Origin: Rhynchopus sp. YZ270_cl-10
Lineage: Eukaryota > Euglenozoa > Diplonemea > Diplonemida > Diplonemidae
Direction: 5' to 3'
Length of the DNA stretch: 64,000 bases
NCBI GenBank assembly: GCA_964035575.1
Contig: OZ037874.1
Coordinates: 62,001 to 126,000 of the forward strand
This document shows positions 10,905 to 22,347 of this stretch, piece after piece (position 1 is the stretch's first letter; every line of letters starts with the position of its first letter). The position numbers were made by a program, and so were the translations under genes. Under the pieces are notes generated by a model that saw nothing but the letters and a program-made list of their open reading frames with translations, ran no database searches and was not told the DNA's origin.

Positions 10905-11432
10905 TAAAGTGGCCTGTTAAAAAGTGGTGTTTTTGTCGTAAACGCCAGATGGTCAAAAGAGTGATCTGACCATATTCCCCAGGTATAACTGGTACTCAAA
11001 AAGTTCATTAACGAAGGAATCTTGCACTTTTGACCATCACATATTAGATGTGTTTTTTCAGGTTTTTCAATGCACTTTCCTGTGCTGGGAAGCATGCCAC
11101 AAGTGTCATGTTTTTACAAGGTAAAAATGACCAAAAAAGCTGATTTTTGGCCTAATGCCACATGTCATTTGGCAGTCCATTTTTTGAACAGGACTGTCTT
11201 AAATTTTTTTTTTGGGCCTCAATACCCCCAAACAACACGTTAAGCCCAAAAAATTCACTTTTGGATGAGCAACTATTTATTTAAAAAAATCGATTTTTTG
11301 GTCAAATCCCCTCTGGATGGTGAGGGGGTGTGTGTGTGTGTGTGTGTGGGTGTGCTGTGTGTGGGTGTGTAGTGTGTGTGGTGTGGGTGGCGCACATCTC
11401 TATAGTAAAGACTAAAAAACTAAGGTTTTTTA
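10905..11432 (+). repeat. Diverged copy of a dispersed repeat family (466-bp family)
   Basis: The stretch from 10905 matches the units at 16680-18020: it shares agtgatctgaccatattc, ccaggtataactggtactca and the trailing gaccaaaaaagctgattt. It ends in a (GT)n-rich stretch at 11327-11390, a ggtggcgcacatctct block and a small hairpin made of ctaaaaaac and gttttttag. No coding content is recognised. Confidence 0.7.
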
Positions 11433-11440
11433 GGATTTAT

Positions 11441-11610
11441 GACCAGGTACACCTGGTCAGATCTGACCAGGTACACCTGGTCATGACCAGGTATACCTGG
11501 TCAGATGACCAGGTACCTGGTCACATTTACCCGGGTAAGTACCCAGGCGCCCAGGTGACCAGGTACCCAGGTACCCAGGTACCCAGGTCCAGGTCCAGGA
11601 ACAGGTACCC
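11441..11610. repeat. Cluster of ACCAGGT/ACCTGGT palindromes
   Basis: Repeated self-complementary units such as accaggtatacctggt and accaggtacctggt are packed head to tail, then give way to direct cccaggta repeats up to about 11610. The inverted units could form short cruciforms. A second cluster lies at 14265-14393. Confidence 0.85.
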
Positions 11611-14264
11611 AGGAACAAGAAAAAAGTCGTGAAAGAGCAACCACAGCTCCACATGACAAACACAAAAGTGTCCAGTCACGTGGGGCATTCATGCACTGAG
11701 GAGATAATGATCCAACAATTTACAAGAAAGATTACTTAACCTACTGCTGGAAATTGCCAGGTCGTAGTAACACACAAAGTGTGCCTCCGTTCGGGAAGAC
11801 CGGATATTCTAGAGACCAAAAAGGCCTCAAGAATATCTTCCGGTAGTCAAGGTATAACCGAGTGAACGGCCCAAGACCCCCGTGGAGAAGTTAAATGTTG
11901 TAATGCTATCAGGTAGAAACTGCGAACACTGTCTTACCCTCCTCAATGCATGGTGGTTGATGTCTTCCGCAACAAATTTCCTGTACCCAGGTTCCCAGAC
12001 CCACGCAGTACCACGTCGCAGTACTACGCAAAATTTACCACCAGACCCTGTCTTCGTGCACCTGAAGTACAACGCCGCAGACAGGCCAAACATGCGTTGG
12101 ACTCAGAGGAATGCCCGCTGTGCAGGTATCATGAGAACCAACTCCCAGCAACAAGGGGCGCCTTTTGGCGGGCGTTGTTGAGGGTGTTTGGGGTGCAAAG
12201 TTTTCCACAATTTTGATGCGCGGGTACAGAAGTGTTGTCTTGTTCTTTCATCTCTAGGAAATGTAAATGTCAATCGCGTTTAACTACCACGAGGGCTTGT
12301 TCAGTGAACCCACAAGGGGTCGAAGGGGGTTGGTTATCCCATATCTATCAAAGGTTGTGTCGACCAGGCTAAACCACTATGTTACGCTGTACGTTGTTAA
12401 ATCCGAAGAAATAACACTTTAGCAGCCGCAGGAAGTTTGCTAAAAAGAGTGCCTCACGCTACACAAACCACCACCCGCGATTGACTTAGATGTTATAACA
12501 AAGAGAATTCAGAACAAAACAACACCCTGCCCCATACACACTAAATTGTCATGCTTCAAGAGCATGCCTGGGCCAAAATTACTGTTGACAAAAAAGGCAA
12601 CAAGACCACCCACAAGGAGTGTGAAATGTGCACTGGTTTTCTGGGGGAACGCAATATTTTCTTGTGTCTAGTCCTCCGGAAGCAGAGGACAGACTTTCCG
12701 GAAGGTTTCCAAAGTCGAATTTCTTGCACTAGCTATGCTCCCTGGGTTAAATGGCAATAGCAGTGACTGACAAAATATTCCCACCCCCCAGGTCTTCGTC
12801 CACAAACCCAAAATAGATTGATGTGGGTGAAGCCTTTCGGATTTTTGAGTTGTTGATAGAATGTCGAAGAGCGGCGAAACTTCTCATCGCAATCACGGAT
12901 GCAGTTCAGATTTCACGATCCTGTGATGAGTGTAAATGTGGGGTGTGATTAAGTTATGGTGTATAAACGCAGTACTGTAAAATCGTTTAATTTGTCACCT
13001 ACAATTCTTCCGTCCCTAATACAGAAAGTATCACTCAAGGCTGTACTTTAAAAAGTGGACACAAAAAATCGCCCAACGTAATGTGAGGGGGTGACAAAAT
13101 TCATTTATGACTGATATTTCAACTCGGTTAATTAGGGTGTGACAAATTAACCGATTTTCCAGTATTAAAGATGAGGTTAATGAAGAAAGACTTTAAGTGG
13201 TAATAACTATGCATTGCCGTGAAATAAGGTAGCCTTTTTTTCACGCCACAGCGGATTTCCTGCTGCACTAATGGTTCCCAAGCGAAGCGAGGGGACCATG
13301 TATAAGTATTTACCGAGCGAAGCGAGGTGAATATTATGTGCAGCAGGTAACGAGCACGCCTGCAGAAGTTAAAAAACGGCTGCCTTATGACAAGCAATAT
13401 GTAAGTTTATTCCGATTACACAAAGTAGGGGTAGTCTGCAAGCACCAGCCAAAAAAGAGTGAGATCGGTGATCAGGGAAAACAAACACCACCACACAACA
13501 ACTTGACAACCACTAAAGGAATGAATCTACACTAGTGCCTGACAGTTAAACATATTTACATACCTTGTCTTCATCGTAACCTGCGCCTTCGCTGCTGTCA
13601 AGGTGCCTTCTCTGGGTACAGTGCCCAGTGTCCAGTACAGAAAAAAAAATTCGTCTAAAAAATCGAGTACGCAAAACCACATTTTAGACATTTTAGACCC
13701 CTACAGAGGCTCAAAAGTGCCAAATTTTGCTTTTATGGCCTCAAATCGTAAAAATTAGCTACTACAGTACACGGGGTATGACCGTATTTTGGCTGAAATT
13801 TTGACTTGAAAATTTTTTTCAACATTTGCCCAATCTGAGGTTTTCTTTGGATTTTTTGGGCCATTTTATGACCTACCACGGCCAGTTTTGGGCAAAAAAG
13901 TTATTTTTTCTTTGGTCAAAAATCGCCTTGTCTAACCACTGTTTAGTGTAGGATTGTTCAAATACGTGTATTTGGTGAAACCCCAGATGGTCAAAACACC
14001 CGAATTTTGCGTTTTTTTGCATTTTTCGGTGCCCCAAGACCCAACCCAGAGGCCAAATTTTTCCCGAAAAAAAAAATTTTTTTTTTGAGATTTTTCGATT
14101 TTTTGCTAAGGTGATGCCCATACAAAATGTACAGGGTGCACACAAATAGCCGTGGAATAAATTCTAGATGCTCTAAACTGCTCGTAAGTGCCTTTATTTG
14201 CACTTTTAGCCCAGTTTTGAGGTCATATGGACCCACCAAGGGCATTTTTGTGTTGTCAAAAAAA
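11611..14264. other. Spacer between two palindrome clusters
   Basis: No gene can be supported. Open frames at 11827-12093 (minus), 11882-12181 (plus) and 12551-12760 (plus) have no recognisable motif. Two copies of gagcgaagcgagg-type sequence flank a short stretch at 13277-13330. The part at 13975-14200 is an inverted, diverged copy of sequence at 18600-18800. Confidence 0.5.
13975..14200 (-). repeat. Inverted copy of the 18.6-18.8 kb repeat
   Basis: Read on minus, the block contains the tctagaattt, catacaaaat, aaaaaatttt, ccgaaaaatgcaaaa and cgggtgttttgacc order also seen on plus at about 18600-18800. The copies are strongly diverged in the homopolymers. Confidence 0.6.
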
Positions 14265-14393
14265 AAAAAAAACCTGGTCACAGTGGCCAAATACCTGGTC
14301 ACTGACCAGGTATACCTGGTCATGACCAGGTATACCTGGTCAATCTGACCAGGTCAAAACCTGGTCATATTACCTGGTCAACTGACCAGGTAC
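14265..14393. repeat. Second ACCAGGT/ACCTGGT palindrome cluster
   Basis: After a poly-A run, units such as ctgaccaggtatacctggtc are repeated five or six times. The cluster ends directly at the open frame that starts at 14395, which has no start codon of its own nearby. Confidence 0.85.
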
Positions 14394-14394
14394 C

Positions 14395-15042
14395 GATGCT
14401 GCGTCTGATTCAGAGGATGTATCACCACGTGACGCTGCTGCAGATGATCAATGTGAATCCGACACAATCGACCGCGCCATAGCAAAACAAAGGGAACTGC
14501 AGTCTCAACGGGAAAAGGAAAAGGAGAGGGAGAAAGACCCAGAGGCACCTCCATCGACATCGTACACTTCCGCCTGCGAAGAGGATAGCTCTGAGGCGGT
14601 TCGGTCCTCCGGCCCTCAAGGATGCTCTCGGAGCTCCTCTGAACAAGAATCCGAAAAGACCATCCCCTCCACAAAGCCCCCCTCCACCCCAGCCTACTCC
14701 CCAGGGGGCAGAGAAGAGATCTGCACGGAGCTGGACAATACATCAAGCCCGCCGATTTCCCCTGAATCGGTTGCAGTCAGAGTGGCGGGGGTGCCACCAC
14801 CACCGGTTGCCCCCGCTTTTGATGAGGCAATTTTTAACACCGTAGTTAGCCCTCTGAAGAGAGAACATACCGAGACAGATAGGCAACACAAGAAGGAGGA
14901 GGAGGAGGAGAAGGAGAAGCAGGAGGAGGAGGAGGAACACACCCCAGCGCAAACCCCATCAGAACCAGCCTCGCCTTCGAGATATGCCCATACCGGTCCA
15001 ACGCACACCCCTCAGGTGGATCCTCTGACCAGCGCACGGTGA
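14395..15042 (+). pseudogene. Truncated exon of a charged, disordered protein
   Basis: A 215-codon frame is open from the palindrome cluster to a TGA at 15040. It starts DAASDSEDVSPRDAAADD, passes through a Lys/Glu coiled-coil-like stretch (RAIAKQRELQSQREKEKE), Ser/Pro-rich sequence, a Glu/Lys run near 14895-14940 and ends QVDPLTSAR. There is no upstream ATG in frame; a TGA lies at 14383, inside the palindromes. The base composition is GC-rich like the host genes and unlike its flanks. It looks like the 3' part of a gene cut off at its 5' side, or an exon whose partner is not recognisable. It is the only coding-like segment on the plus strand. No domain is recognised. Confidence 0.45.
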
Positions 15043-16679
15043 CTATATTTAGCTCTGTGACAATTTGGCACAATTTGGGGCAATTTTCTTTTTCGTTCTT
15101 GTGTGACACGTCCATGCAAACGAGATAACCTCACTTTTTTTTTTACTCAGGACGTCACGCACGGGGTAGGTGGTCCGCTATTCGCTTCCCACGGGGCGCT
15201 GGTGTGTGCGCTTCGCGCGCCTGCTCGCGGTAACGCAGCACAAAAAAACTCTCTGGTTACCTTTTTGCACTTTTGTGTGCTGGGAAGCATGCCACAAGTG
15301 CGAATATTTAGGTGACGGGCTAAAAAACGTGTCGTTCTTGTATGACACTTCGATGGCAACGTGATATGGAGCGCACTTATTATTTTCTTCTAGATAATGG
15401 ATTATGTTAATCCAGAGCCAGTGGTACACGCATTTTGAATTAGAAGGAGCAGTATCCAATCCTGTGGAAAGTGAGGCAAATGCAACCTGTCTGTTCCTTG
15501 CCACGTCTGTGGTCGAGCAGTTCGTTATGTTTTGTCTCAGCGTAGAGAGACAAAAAAATAGACATACACTCGAGCGAGTCTCCGTTCTAATTCTGGCTGC
15601 CTGTGCTGGTCTTGTAGCTCCAGCTCGGGGAAGCTGCAGTACGGGATTGCTGCCCAAAGCTCGTGTTTGCGACAGTATTCCGCCATTCTTTTCTGTAGAC
15701 TTTAAAGAAAACATGAAATTTCCATACCACGCTCGCCAGGTTTTACAGCACTCCTGAGACATATTGTGCAGCTATTTTATGATTGTATGTACCATCTGGT
15801 GTTCTATTCCTTTCCACTGCGACCACTCTCCGTATGATTCGCACGGCAGACATTTGGGTGACGGGCTTAAACACCCTACCTGCAGGTTAGCGAACTCACT
15901 TTTTTTAGCAGATTGGTGTGGTAATGAGGAAGAACAGAGGCCTTTTCACACAGCTCACGCCTGGTTCGCGTTCGCGCTTCGCGCGCCCCGCTCACTGTAG
16001 CAAGTGGATGAACCACTGGTGCGGTTGTTAAATGCACCTTTCTGTGCAAAAATAAGTAAACCGGGAAGGTCAATAGGGGCAGCCCTGACAGGCGCATGTC
16101 CAGGTGCGCAAGCGCCGTGTGATCGATACTTCGTTAATACTCTAATCATTGAAAAGCCTCAGGGAATCCTTTGTGTAGTGTTGACTCATTAGATCCGGTG
16201 TGTACCTACAGTGTGTGGACAATAGTTCCCAGTGTAACCCAACCCAGAGCTTTGTACCCTCAGGCGCCTTCACATTCAAGCCTCCAATATCATACAAGCT
16301 CCGTTATTGCAAACCTTCTGAATTCACTCCTAGGCTCACCACATCTTACTGCACTGCTACACCTGCACTGCCAGACATTATTTGATTCACAGCACAATGT
16401 ATAGGATATCTTTCCAATACAACCAACCTCGGTACGATTCATCCTGCACATATTTATTCATTCCCTGTGCGTAAATAGTTGCATGTTTTTACCCGCAAAC
16501 TTTTATGAAATTTCCATGCTACTCTCGCCAGTATTTACAGCACTCGTACAGTGTTTCACCCATGGAATTTTTTGATCATCCATACTATGCGTTCGATATC
16601 TTTCCATTGCGACCACTCTCGGTATGATTCTTACCTCACATATTAACTCATTCACACCTGAGCGTAAAAAGTCGAAAAT
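15043..16679. repeat. Spacer with diverged direct repeats
   Basis: Blocks recur: gaaatttccat..ctcgccag..tttacagcactc at 15716 and 16506; tttcca..gcgaccactctc..tatgattc at 15800, 16410 and 16600; ggtgacgggctaaa at 15311 and 15857; and gcgcttcgcgcgcc at 15208 and 15975. The 118-codon frame at 15404-15757 overlaps these repeats and has no recognisable domain, so I do not call it a gene. Confidence 0.55.
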
Positions 16680-18020
16680 TTTTGGTTTTTGTAGCAAATG
16701 CCAGCTGGTCTGAAGAGTGATCTGACCATATTCCCCAGGTATAACTGGTACTCAAAAAATGAATTGGCGAAGGAATCTTGCACTTTTGACAACCACACAT
16801 TACATGTGTTTTTAAGGCAAAAATGACCGAAAAAGCTGCTTTTTGGCTGAATGCCAACCTTCAGAAATATTGTCATTTTTTTATAACGACTGGCAAAAAA
16901 TTGTTTTTTTGCCCACAATATCTCCTAACTATCCGATTTTCTGGTCCGGTAATTTTTTAGAAGAACAAACAATGTGGGTGTGTGTGGGTGTGTGGGTGTG
17001 GGTGGCGCACACCTCTAAAGTAAAAACTAAAAAACTAAGGTTTTTTAGAATTTAAATCTGAACTGGAGTTTGCATACTGGGCAGTTTCACTGCCCAGTAT
17101 ACAATACACACACTCCAGTCAGGCGAAAAGTGTCCTGTTGAAAAAGTGGTGTTTTTGTGGCAAACGCCAGCTGGTCTGAAGAGTGATCTGACCATATTCC
17201 CCAGGTATAACTGGTACTCAAAAAATGAATTGGCGAAGGAATCTTGCACTTTTGACAACCACACATTACATGTGTTTTTAAGGCAAAAATGACCGAAAAA
17301 GCTGCTTTTTGGCTGAATGCCAACCTTCAGAAATATTGTCATTTTTTTATAACGACTGGCAAAAAATTGTTTTTTTGCCCACAATATCTCCTAACTATCC
17401 GATTTTCTGGTCCGGTAATTTTTTAGAAGAACAAACAATGTGGGTGTGTGTGGGTGTGTGGGTGTGGGTGGCGCACACCTCTAAAGTAAAAACTAAAAAA
17501 CTAAGGTTTTTTAGAATTTAAATCTGAACTGGAGTTTGCATACTGGGCAGTTTCACTGCCCAGTATACAATACACACACTCCAGTCAGGCGAAAAGTGTC
17601 CTGTTGAAAAAGTGGTGTTTTTGTGGCAAACGCCAGCTGGTCTGAAGAGTGATCTGACCATATTCCCCAGGTATAACTGGTACTCAAAAAATGAATTGGC
17701 GAAGGAATCTTGCACTTTTGACCACCACACATTACATGTGTTTTTAAGGCAAAAATGACCGAAAAAGTTGATTTTTGGCCGAATGCCAAGTGTCACTAAC
17801 ATTCGGATTTTTTGAGTAGGCCTGGAAAAAAGTAATAATTCTGCCCTCAATATCTCCAAACTGGCAGATTTTCACAAAAATAATTTATTCTGATGTGCCA
17901 TTTCATTTATTTTTTTTCGTGTTTTCCGGTCTATGGTGAGGGTGGGTGTGTGTGGGTGTGTGTGGGTGTGGGTGGGTGTGGGTGGCGCACACCTCTAAAG
18001 TAAAAACTAAAAAACTAAGG
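16680..18020 (+). repeat. 466-bp tandem repeat, nearly three copies
   Basis: Sequence starting near 16686 repeats at +466 and again at +932. The first two periods appear identical over long stretches, while the third diverges after about 17775. Each unit holds agtgatctgaccatattc, a T-rich part, a (GGGTGT)n run, ggtggcgcacacctctaaag and the ctaaaaaac/gttttttag hairpin. Between units (17063-17118 and 17529-17584) lies a strong hairpin: atactgggcagt and actgcccagtat around a ttc loop, with ctggag/ctccag pairing outside it. Confidence 0.9.
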
Positions 18021-18180
18021 GGGATCCGTAAATAGACCGGCAACGACCAGACACGTAATTAGTGTGTATAGCCGGTCTTTAGGGTCCGTAAAAAGACCGG
18101 CTCTTAAGGATTACCGGCTATAAGGGCCGGTCCTACCCACCCTCGAAAAAGACCGGCAGACCGGGTGTACAATTGTACAC
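18021..18180. repeat. Short direct and inverted ACCGGC motifs
   Basis: The motifs gtaaatagaccggc, gtaaaaagaccggc, agccggtcttt, ggccggtcct and aaagaccggcagaccggg occur within 160 bp in both orientations. They end at the palindrome gtacaattgtac. Nothing coding is seen. Confidence 0.6.
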
Positions 18181-18305
18181 ACAAAAAATACCCGATTTTT
18201 TGGAAAAAACCAAAGGGGGGACCCTTTGGTCGTCGAAATTCCCCAGCCAAAATTGGTCGCAAAATCGGCCGATTTTTCAAAAATCTCAAAAAAAAAAAAT
18301 CCCAA

Positions 18306-18715
18306 AATTTTTTTTTCACAAGTGTTTTTGAGGCCTGCTCACTACACCCTAGGCACCCTCCTGGGAACAAAAAGTCAAAAAAAGCAAGAATTGAGCTGTT
18401 TTGAGCATCTAGAGTTTATTCCCCAGCCATTTTCTGCACCACCAGTGCACTTTGTATGGGCCAGCGCCTTGTCGAAAAATCGAAAAATCTCAAAAAAAAA
18501 AAAAATTCCCAATTTTTTTTCACAAGTGTTTTGAGGCCTGCTCACTACACCCTAGGCACCCTCCTGGGACCAAAAAGTCAAAAAAAGCAAGAATTGAGCT
18601 GTTTTGAGCATCTAGAGTTTATTCCCCGGCCATTTTCTGCACCACCAGTGCACTTTGTATGGGCCAGCGCCTTGTCAAAAAATCGAAAAATCTCAAAAAA
18701 AAAATTTTTTTTTTC
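18306..18715 (+). repeat. 203-bp tandem duplication
   Basis: The segment with cacaagtgtttt, gaggcctgctcactacaccc, ttgagctgttttgagcatc and gggccagcgccttgtc occurs twice, offset 203 bp (ttgagct at 18391 and 18594). Small differences are found mainly in A/T runs. Confidence 0.85.
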
Positions 18716-19768
18716 GGGAAAATTTCGACCCCTGAGTTGGGTTTTTGGGCACCAAAAAGTGCAAAAAAACGCAAAAATCGGGTGTTTTGACGATCTGGGG
18801 GTAAACCATATGCATTATGCACCTTATGCATTACTACAGGGCCCACAATTTCGGCTTTTCCTGAGCAAATTCCGCCACAATTTTTTTTTTTTCGATTTTG
18901 GCAAAGGCAAATCTCAGGCAAAAAGAAATCACCCCGATAATGGGTCCTTGGGTGTCCAAAGATGCCAAAAAACACAAAAAAAATTGATGTTTTGACCATC
19001 GGTGGGCACCTAAAACGCACTTTTCTGCCCAAAAAATGAATATCGATTTTTCTTAGCGTTCTTATAGCCATGATTTTTCAGTTTTTTTTCGCAAAGGTGA
19101 AAAAAAAATTCACCGAAAATAGTGTGTCCTTGGGAGACCAAAAGCGCAAAAAAACGCAACATTTTGGTGTTTTGACCCTTCAGAAGCACCCAAAACGCAC
19201 TTTTGTGTACCAAAACACGCATATTTCACATTTCCTTAGCAATTCCTTTCACAAGTACAATGTACCGTTTTGGGCCGCTGTAATTGTGCTGTAATTGTGG
19301 TGTAATTGTGGTGTAATTGTGGCGTGATTGTGCTCAGTTTTGGTCAGTTCTGCTCAGTTCTGCGTAAGTGTGTGTACGTGTGCGTAAGTGTACGTAAGTG
19401 TGCGTAAGTGTTGGTACTTGTGGGTACGTGTGTGTAAGTGTGCAAAAACGGATTTTTTTTGTTTTCTGCATGTTTCTCCTGCTCTCTTATCTTAAATTTA
19501 GTGCCCAATAATGCTGAAGGTCGGCCAACAAGACTTTGATAACAGTTCTCTTAATATTGCACTTTTTTTGGCGTGGCTGCATAACCGATTCCCCGCGTTT
19601 CTACCAGTTGTCATGCCGGTTAGGGGGGCATTCATGTGTTGAAAAAAAAAATAATGTTTTCGTTGGTGAATCTTTTAAACGCCGGCATTTGCATTTCCGG
19701 AATCCGTCCGGCCAGTGATGGGGTCAATTTGCCGAAATGGACACGTTCTCGTTGTTGGTCAATTCCGC
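18716..19768. other. AT-rich spacer with periodic related blocks
   Basis: Three loosely related blocks of about 150 bp follow each other (near 18720, 18900 and 19080), each with aaaaa/ttttt runs, a ccaaaaagtgcaaaaaaacg-like motif and tgttttgacc. A run of gtaattgtg and gtaagtgtg motifs lies at 19280-19440. No gene is recognised. Confidence 0.5.
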
Positions 19769-19905
19769 AGTATACACAGTATACACAGTATACACAGTAT
19801 ACACAGTATACACAGTATACACAGTATACACAGGGGATTGGGAGTACAGTACAGTACAGTACAGTACAGTACAGTACAGTACAGTACAGTACAGTACAGT
19901 ACAGA
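19769..19905. repeat. (AGTATACAC)n followed by (ACAGT)n microsatellites
   Basis: About seven copies of the 9-mer cagtataca-c are followed within 10 bp by about twelve copies of the 5-mer acagt. The 9-mer is the same unit as the long array at 23274. Confidence 0.9.
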
Positions 19906-20873
19906 GGTCACTTTCATGTGGTGGCATGCTTCCCTGTAGGGAGGTGTACCATTTTTTTCCCCAGCGTAATTTCGGTGTAATTGTGTGTAATTGTGGTGTA
20001 ATTGTGGTTAGTTGTGGTTAGTTGTGTGTACTTGTGCTGAAACTGTACTGGAATTGTGCATAATATAGGCACAGCTCAGGTGAGTATGGTGCTAGCTGTG
20101 CCCAGTAGTGTCATAGGCAAAACGGTACATACAAGGCGATTTTTGACCAGACAAAAAAATTTTTATTGCCCAAAAACGGGCGTGGTAGGCACCCGAAGTC
20201 ATAAAATGGCCCAAAGAATCCAAAAAACCTCAGAAATACATGTTCGTGAATAAACATTTGCAAGTCAAAATTCAACCACAATACGGTCATTTTGTGCATG
20301 CCCTGTAGCTGTAGTGGCTAGAGAACACGCATGCAGACCTGTTCCTTGCAATTTCCAGTGTTGTGTTTATCAATGCATGCATCCAGAGGACCTCTGGTTT
20401 GCAGAATCGTAGGCACTCCTGAGCAAAAATGAAATCGGTTTTTGACCCAAAATCGGGGTGTGTGGGCCCTAATTTGCTCCAAATTTGGCCGAAAATTGGG
20501 ATTTTTCTGAAAATTTCATTGTGCTCAGCAAAAATCCTTGCTTTTTTGAAGAATTTTCCAAAAAATATGCTATACCCCCTATGACTGGACCCAACTCCCC
20601 TCACCCTTTTTTTTTTTCACCCAAAAGGGCCGGAAATTTTACACACGAATACACAAACTTACGGACCCCCCTAAGGTTTTTTAGAATTTTACAAGGTAAA
20701 AATGACCAAAAAAGCTGATTTTTGGCCAAATGTCAGTCTCTTTTGTTAAAACTAAAAAACTAAGGTTTTTTAGGATTGTTAAGGAGCTATGGAGGAAATC
20801 GAGCCAAGGAGCTAAGGAGCGAGGAAATCAATCGATCTGATTCTCATTAAATAAAAAGTCAAAACCCACTCTT
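19906..20873. other. AT-rich spacer
   Basis: It holds gtaattgtg repeats to about 20060, then weakly repetitive sequence. Fragments of the 466-bp family sit at 20670-20730 and 20735-20780 (aaggtaaaaatgacc, gctgatttttggcc, and the ctaaaaaac/gttttttag hairpin). No gene is seen. Confidence 0.5.
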
Positions 20874-22347
20874 TCAAAAACGACGCTGTTTCTTTCTGGG
20901 TGGGGAGCCCTCCTCATCTTCTGCATCTTCTGCATCTTCTGCATCTTCTGCATCTTCTGCATCTTCTGCATCTTCTGCATCTTCTGCATCTTCTGCATCT
21001 TCTGCATCTTCTGCATCTTCTGCATCTTCTGCATCTTCTGCATCTTCTGCATCTTCTGCATCTTCTGCATCTTCTGCATCTTCTGCATCTTCTGCATCTT
21101 CTGCATCTTCTGCATCTTCTGCATCTTCTGCATCTTCTGCATCTTCTGCATCTTCTGCATCTTCTGCATCTTCTGCATCTTCTGCATCTTCTGCATCTTC
21201 TGCATCTTCTGAATCCTCTTCACCCCCCTCGGTCACACTGTCTGAGTAGGGGTACAGATGTCTTGTCAGAAGGGCATTTATGTTTTTGGATGCAGACACG
21301 TGAAGTCGGCGATATCGCAACCGCACTGATGCAATTTGGTATCACACGCACACAGGACATGGTCGCCACATCACACTGGTGTAGTGCACCTTTTAAGCCG
21401 TCCGTGGTAAATTTTACAAAATTAACGACCAGATACTTCCCACAGGGAGTGAAGCGCAGGAAACAGACAAATTGCTCCTCCCTTTTAATGCTGCCAAGAG
21501 CCGCACCACTCCAATCATAGAGCTGCACTTCTCCAGGAACCCACAGCAAAGATCGAGGCAGACCGTAAAAGCGCCGTATGACACTGCCACCCTTCACACT
21601 TCACAGGCACACATGCCACAGCAGAACCTGTGCTCACATCCCGCAGACGTACCTTCCCATCATCGTGTCGGAAGATCAGCCACCCACCACAGTCCGACAC
21701 TGACAGACCCTTGCCCCTTCGTGCGAGAAAGAGCGGAGCAACGTCAGGTCTGTGTCATAGACAGAGACGAATTCGTCACACGATGTGACAACGACACTGT
21801 CAGACGCGAACGCTGACCTCGCGCTCTCTGACCCCTTCGACCTGCCGTCGACTTTGCGGAGCACCTCCCCGCTTGGAAGTGCAAGCTCGTGTAAGTCATC
21901 CCCATACGGCATGTAGCAGCGTGCCTTGCACCGTGAGACAGCAGGGCGGCCGAGGCCATCACATTCGAAGTCAAACTTGAAAGCAGTGTTGAAGGTTTCT
22001 GTGTAGAAGCCGACGCAGGTAACAAGTTCATCGTTAACCTGAATGAAAATGAGGCACAGCGTTCCACAAGGAGACAGCGCAAATTCCGATATATCCTCAC
22101 TGAACTCAGCAGGACACTTGAAGTCGGCAAGGCGGGCAAGCACAACCTGAACCCCTGAAGTAAACACAGTGTCCTGCAGACGGCACGTCCCCTCCACCAC
22201 CTCAGTGCCGATACGCATCTCGACAGACGCAGGCGAGACAGCAAGCGCAGTGCACGCAACCTCCTTTGCCGCTGCAGCGTTCGCGTCGCACGGCATCTCC
22301 ACTGTCGCAGTCACGCCTGACTCTTCCAGCACAAAGGTCACATCCAT
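20874..22347 (-). pseudogene. Beta-propeller (WD40-like) gene with N-terminal beta-grasp-like domain, frame-broken
   Basis: The start at 22347 (MDVTFVLEESGVT) follows a good acceptor (ctcctaacag, at about 22375) and matches the N-termini of the genes at 49619, 58065 and 62253. Residues 1-75 form the shared ubiquitin-like domain. Propeller-like repeats follow: FVSVYDTDLTLLRSF, WLIFRHDDGKVRLRDVSTG, GEVQLYDWSGAALGSI and CISAVAISPTSR. The reading must change frame about three times between 21720 and 21290 to cover these motifs, and no GT-AG intron explains the changes. It is therefore a recent pseudogene or the assembly has indel errors here. The last frame ends in a long (Ala-Glu-Asp)n tail and a basic SPPRKKQRRF end that resembles a nuclear localisation signal. 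The role is unknown. Confidence 0.55.
20913..21212. repeat. 9-bp array (TCTTCTGCA)n inside the propeller gene tail
   Basis: About 33 copies of tcttctgca occur with almost no variation. On minus it reads Glu-Asp-Ala in frame with the propeller C-terminus. The unit length keeps the frame open whatever the copy number. Confidence 0.95.
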
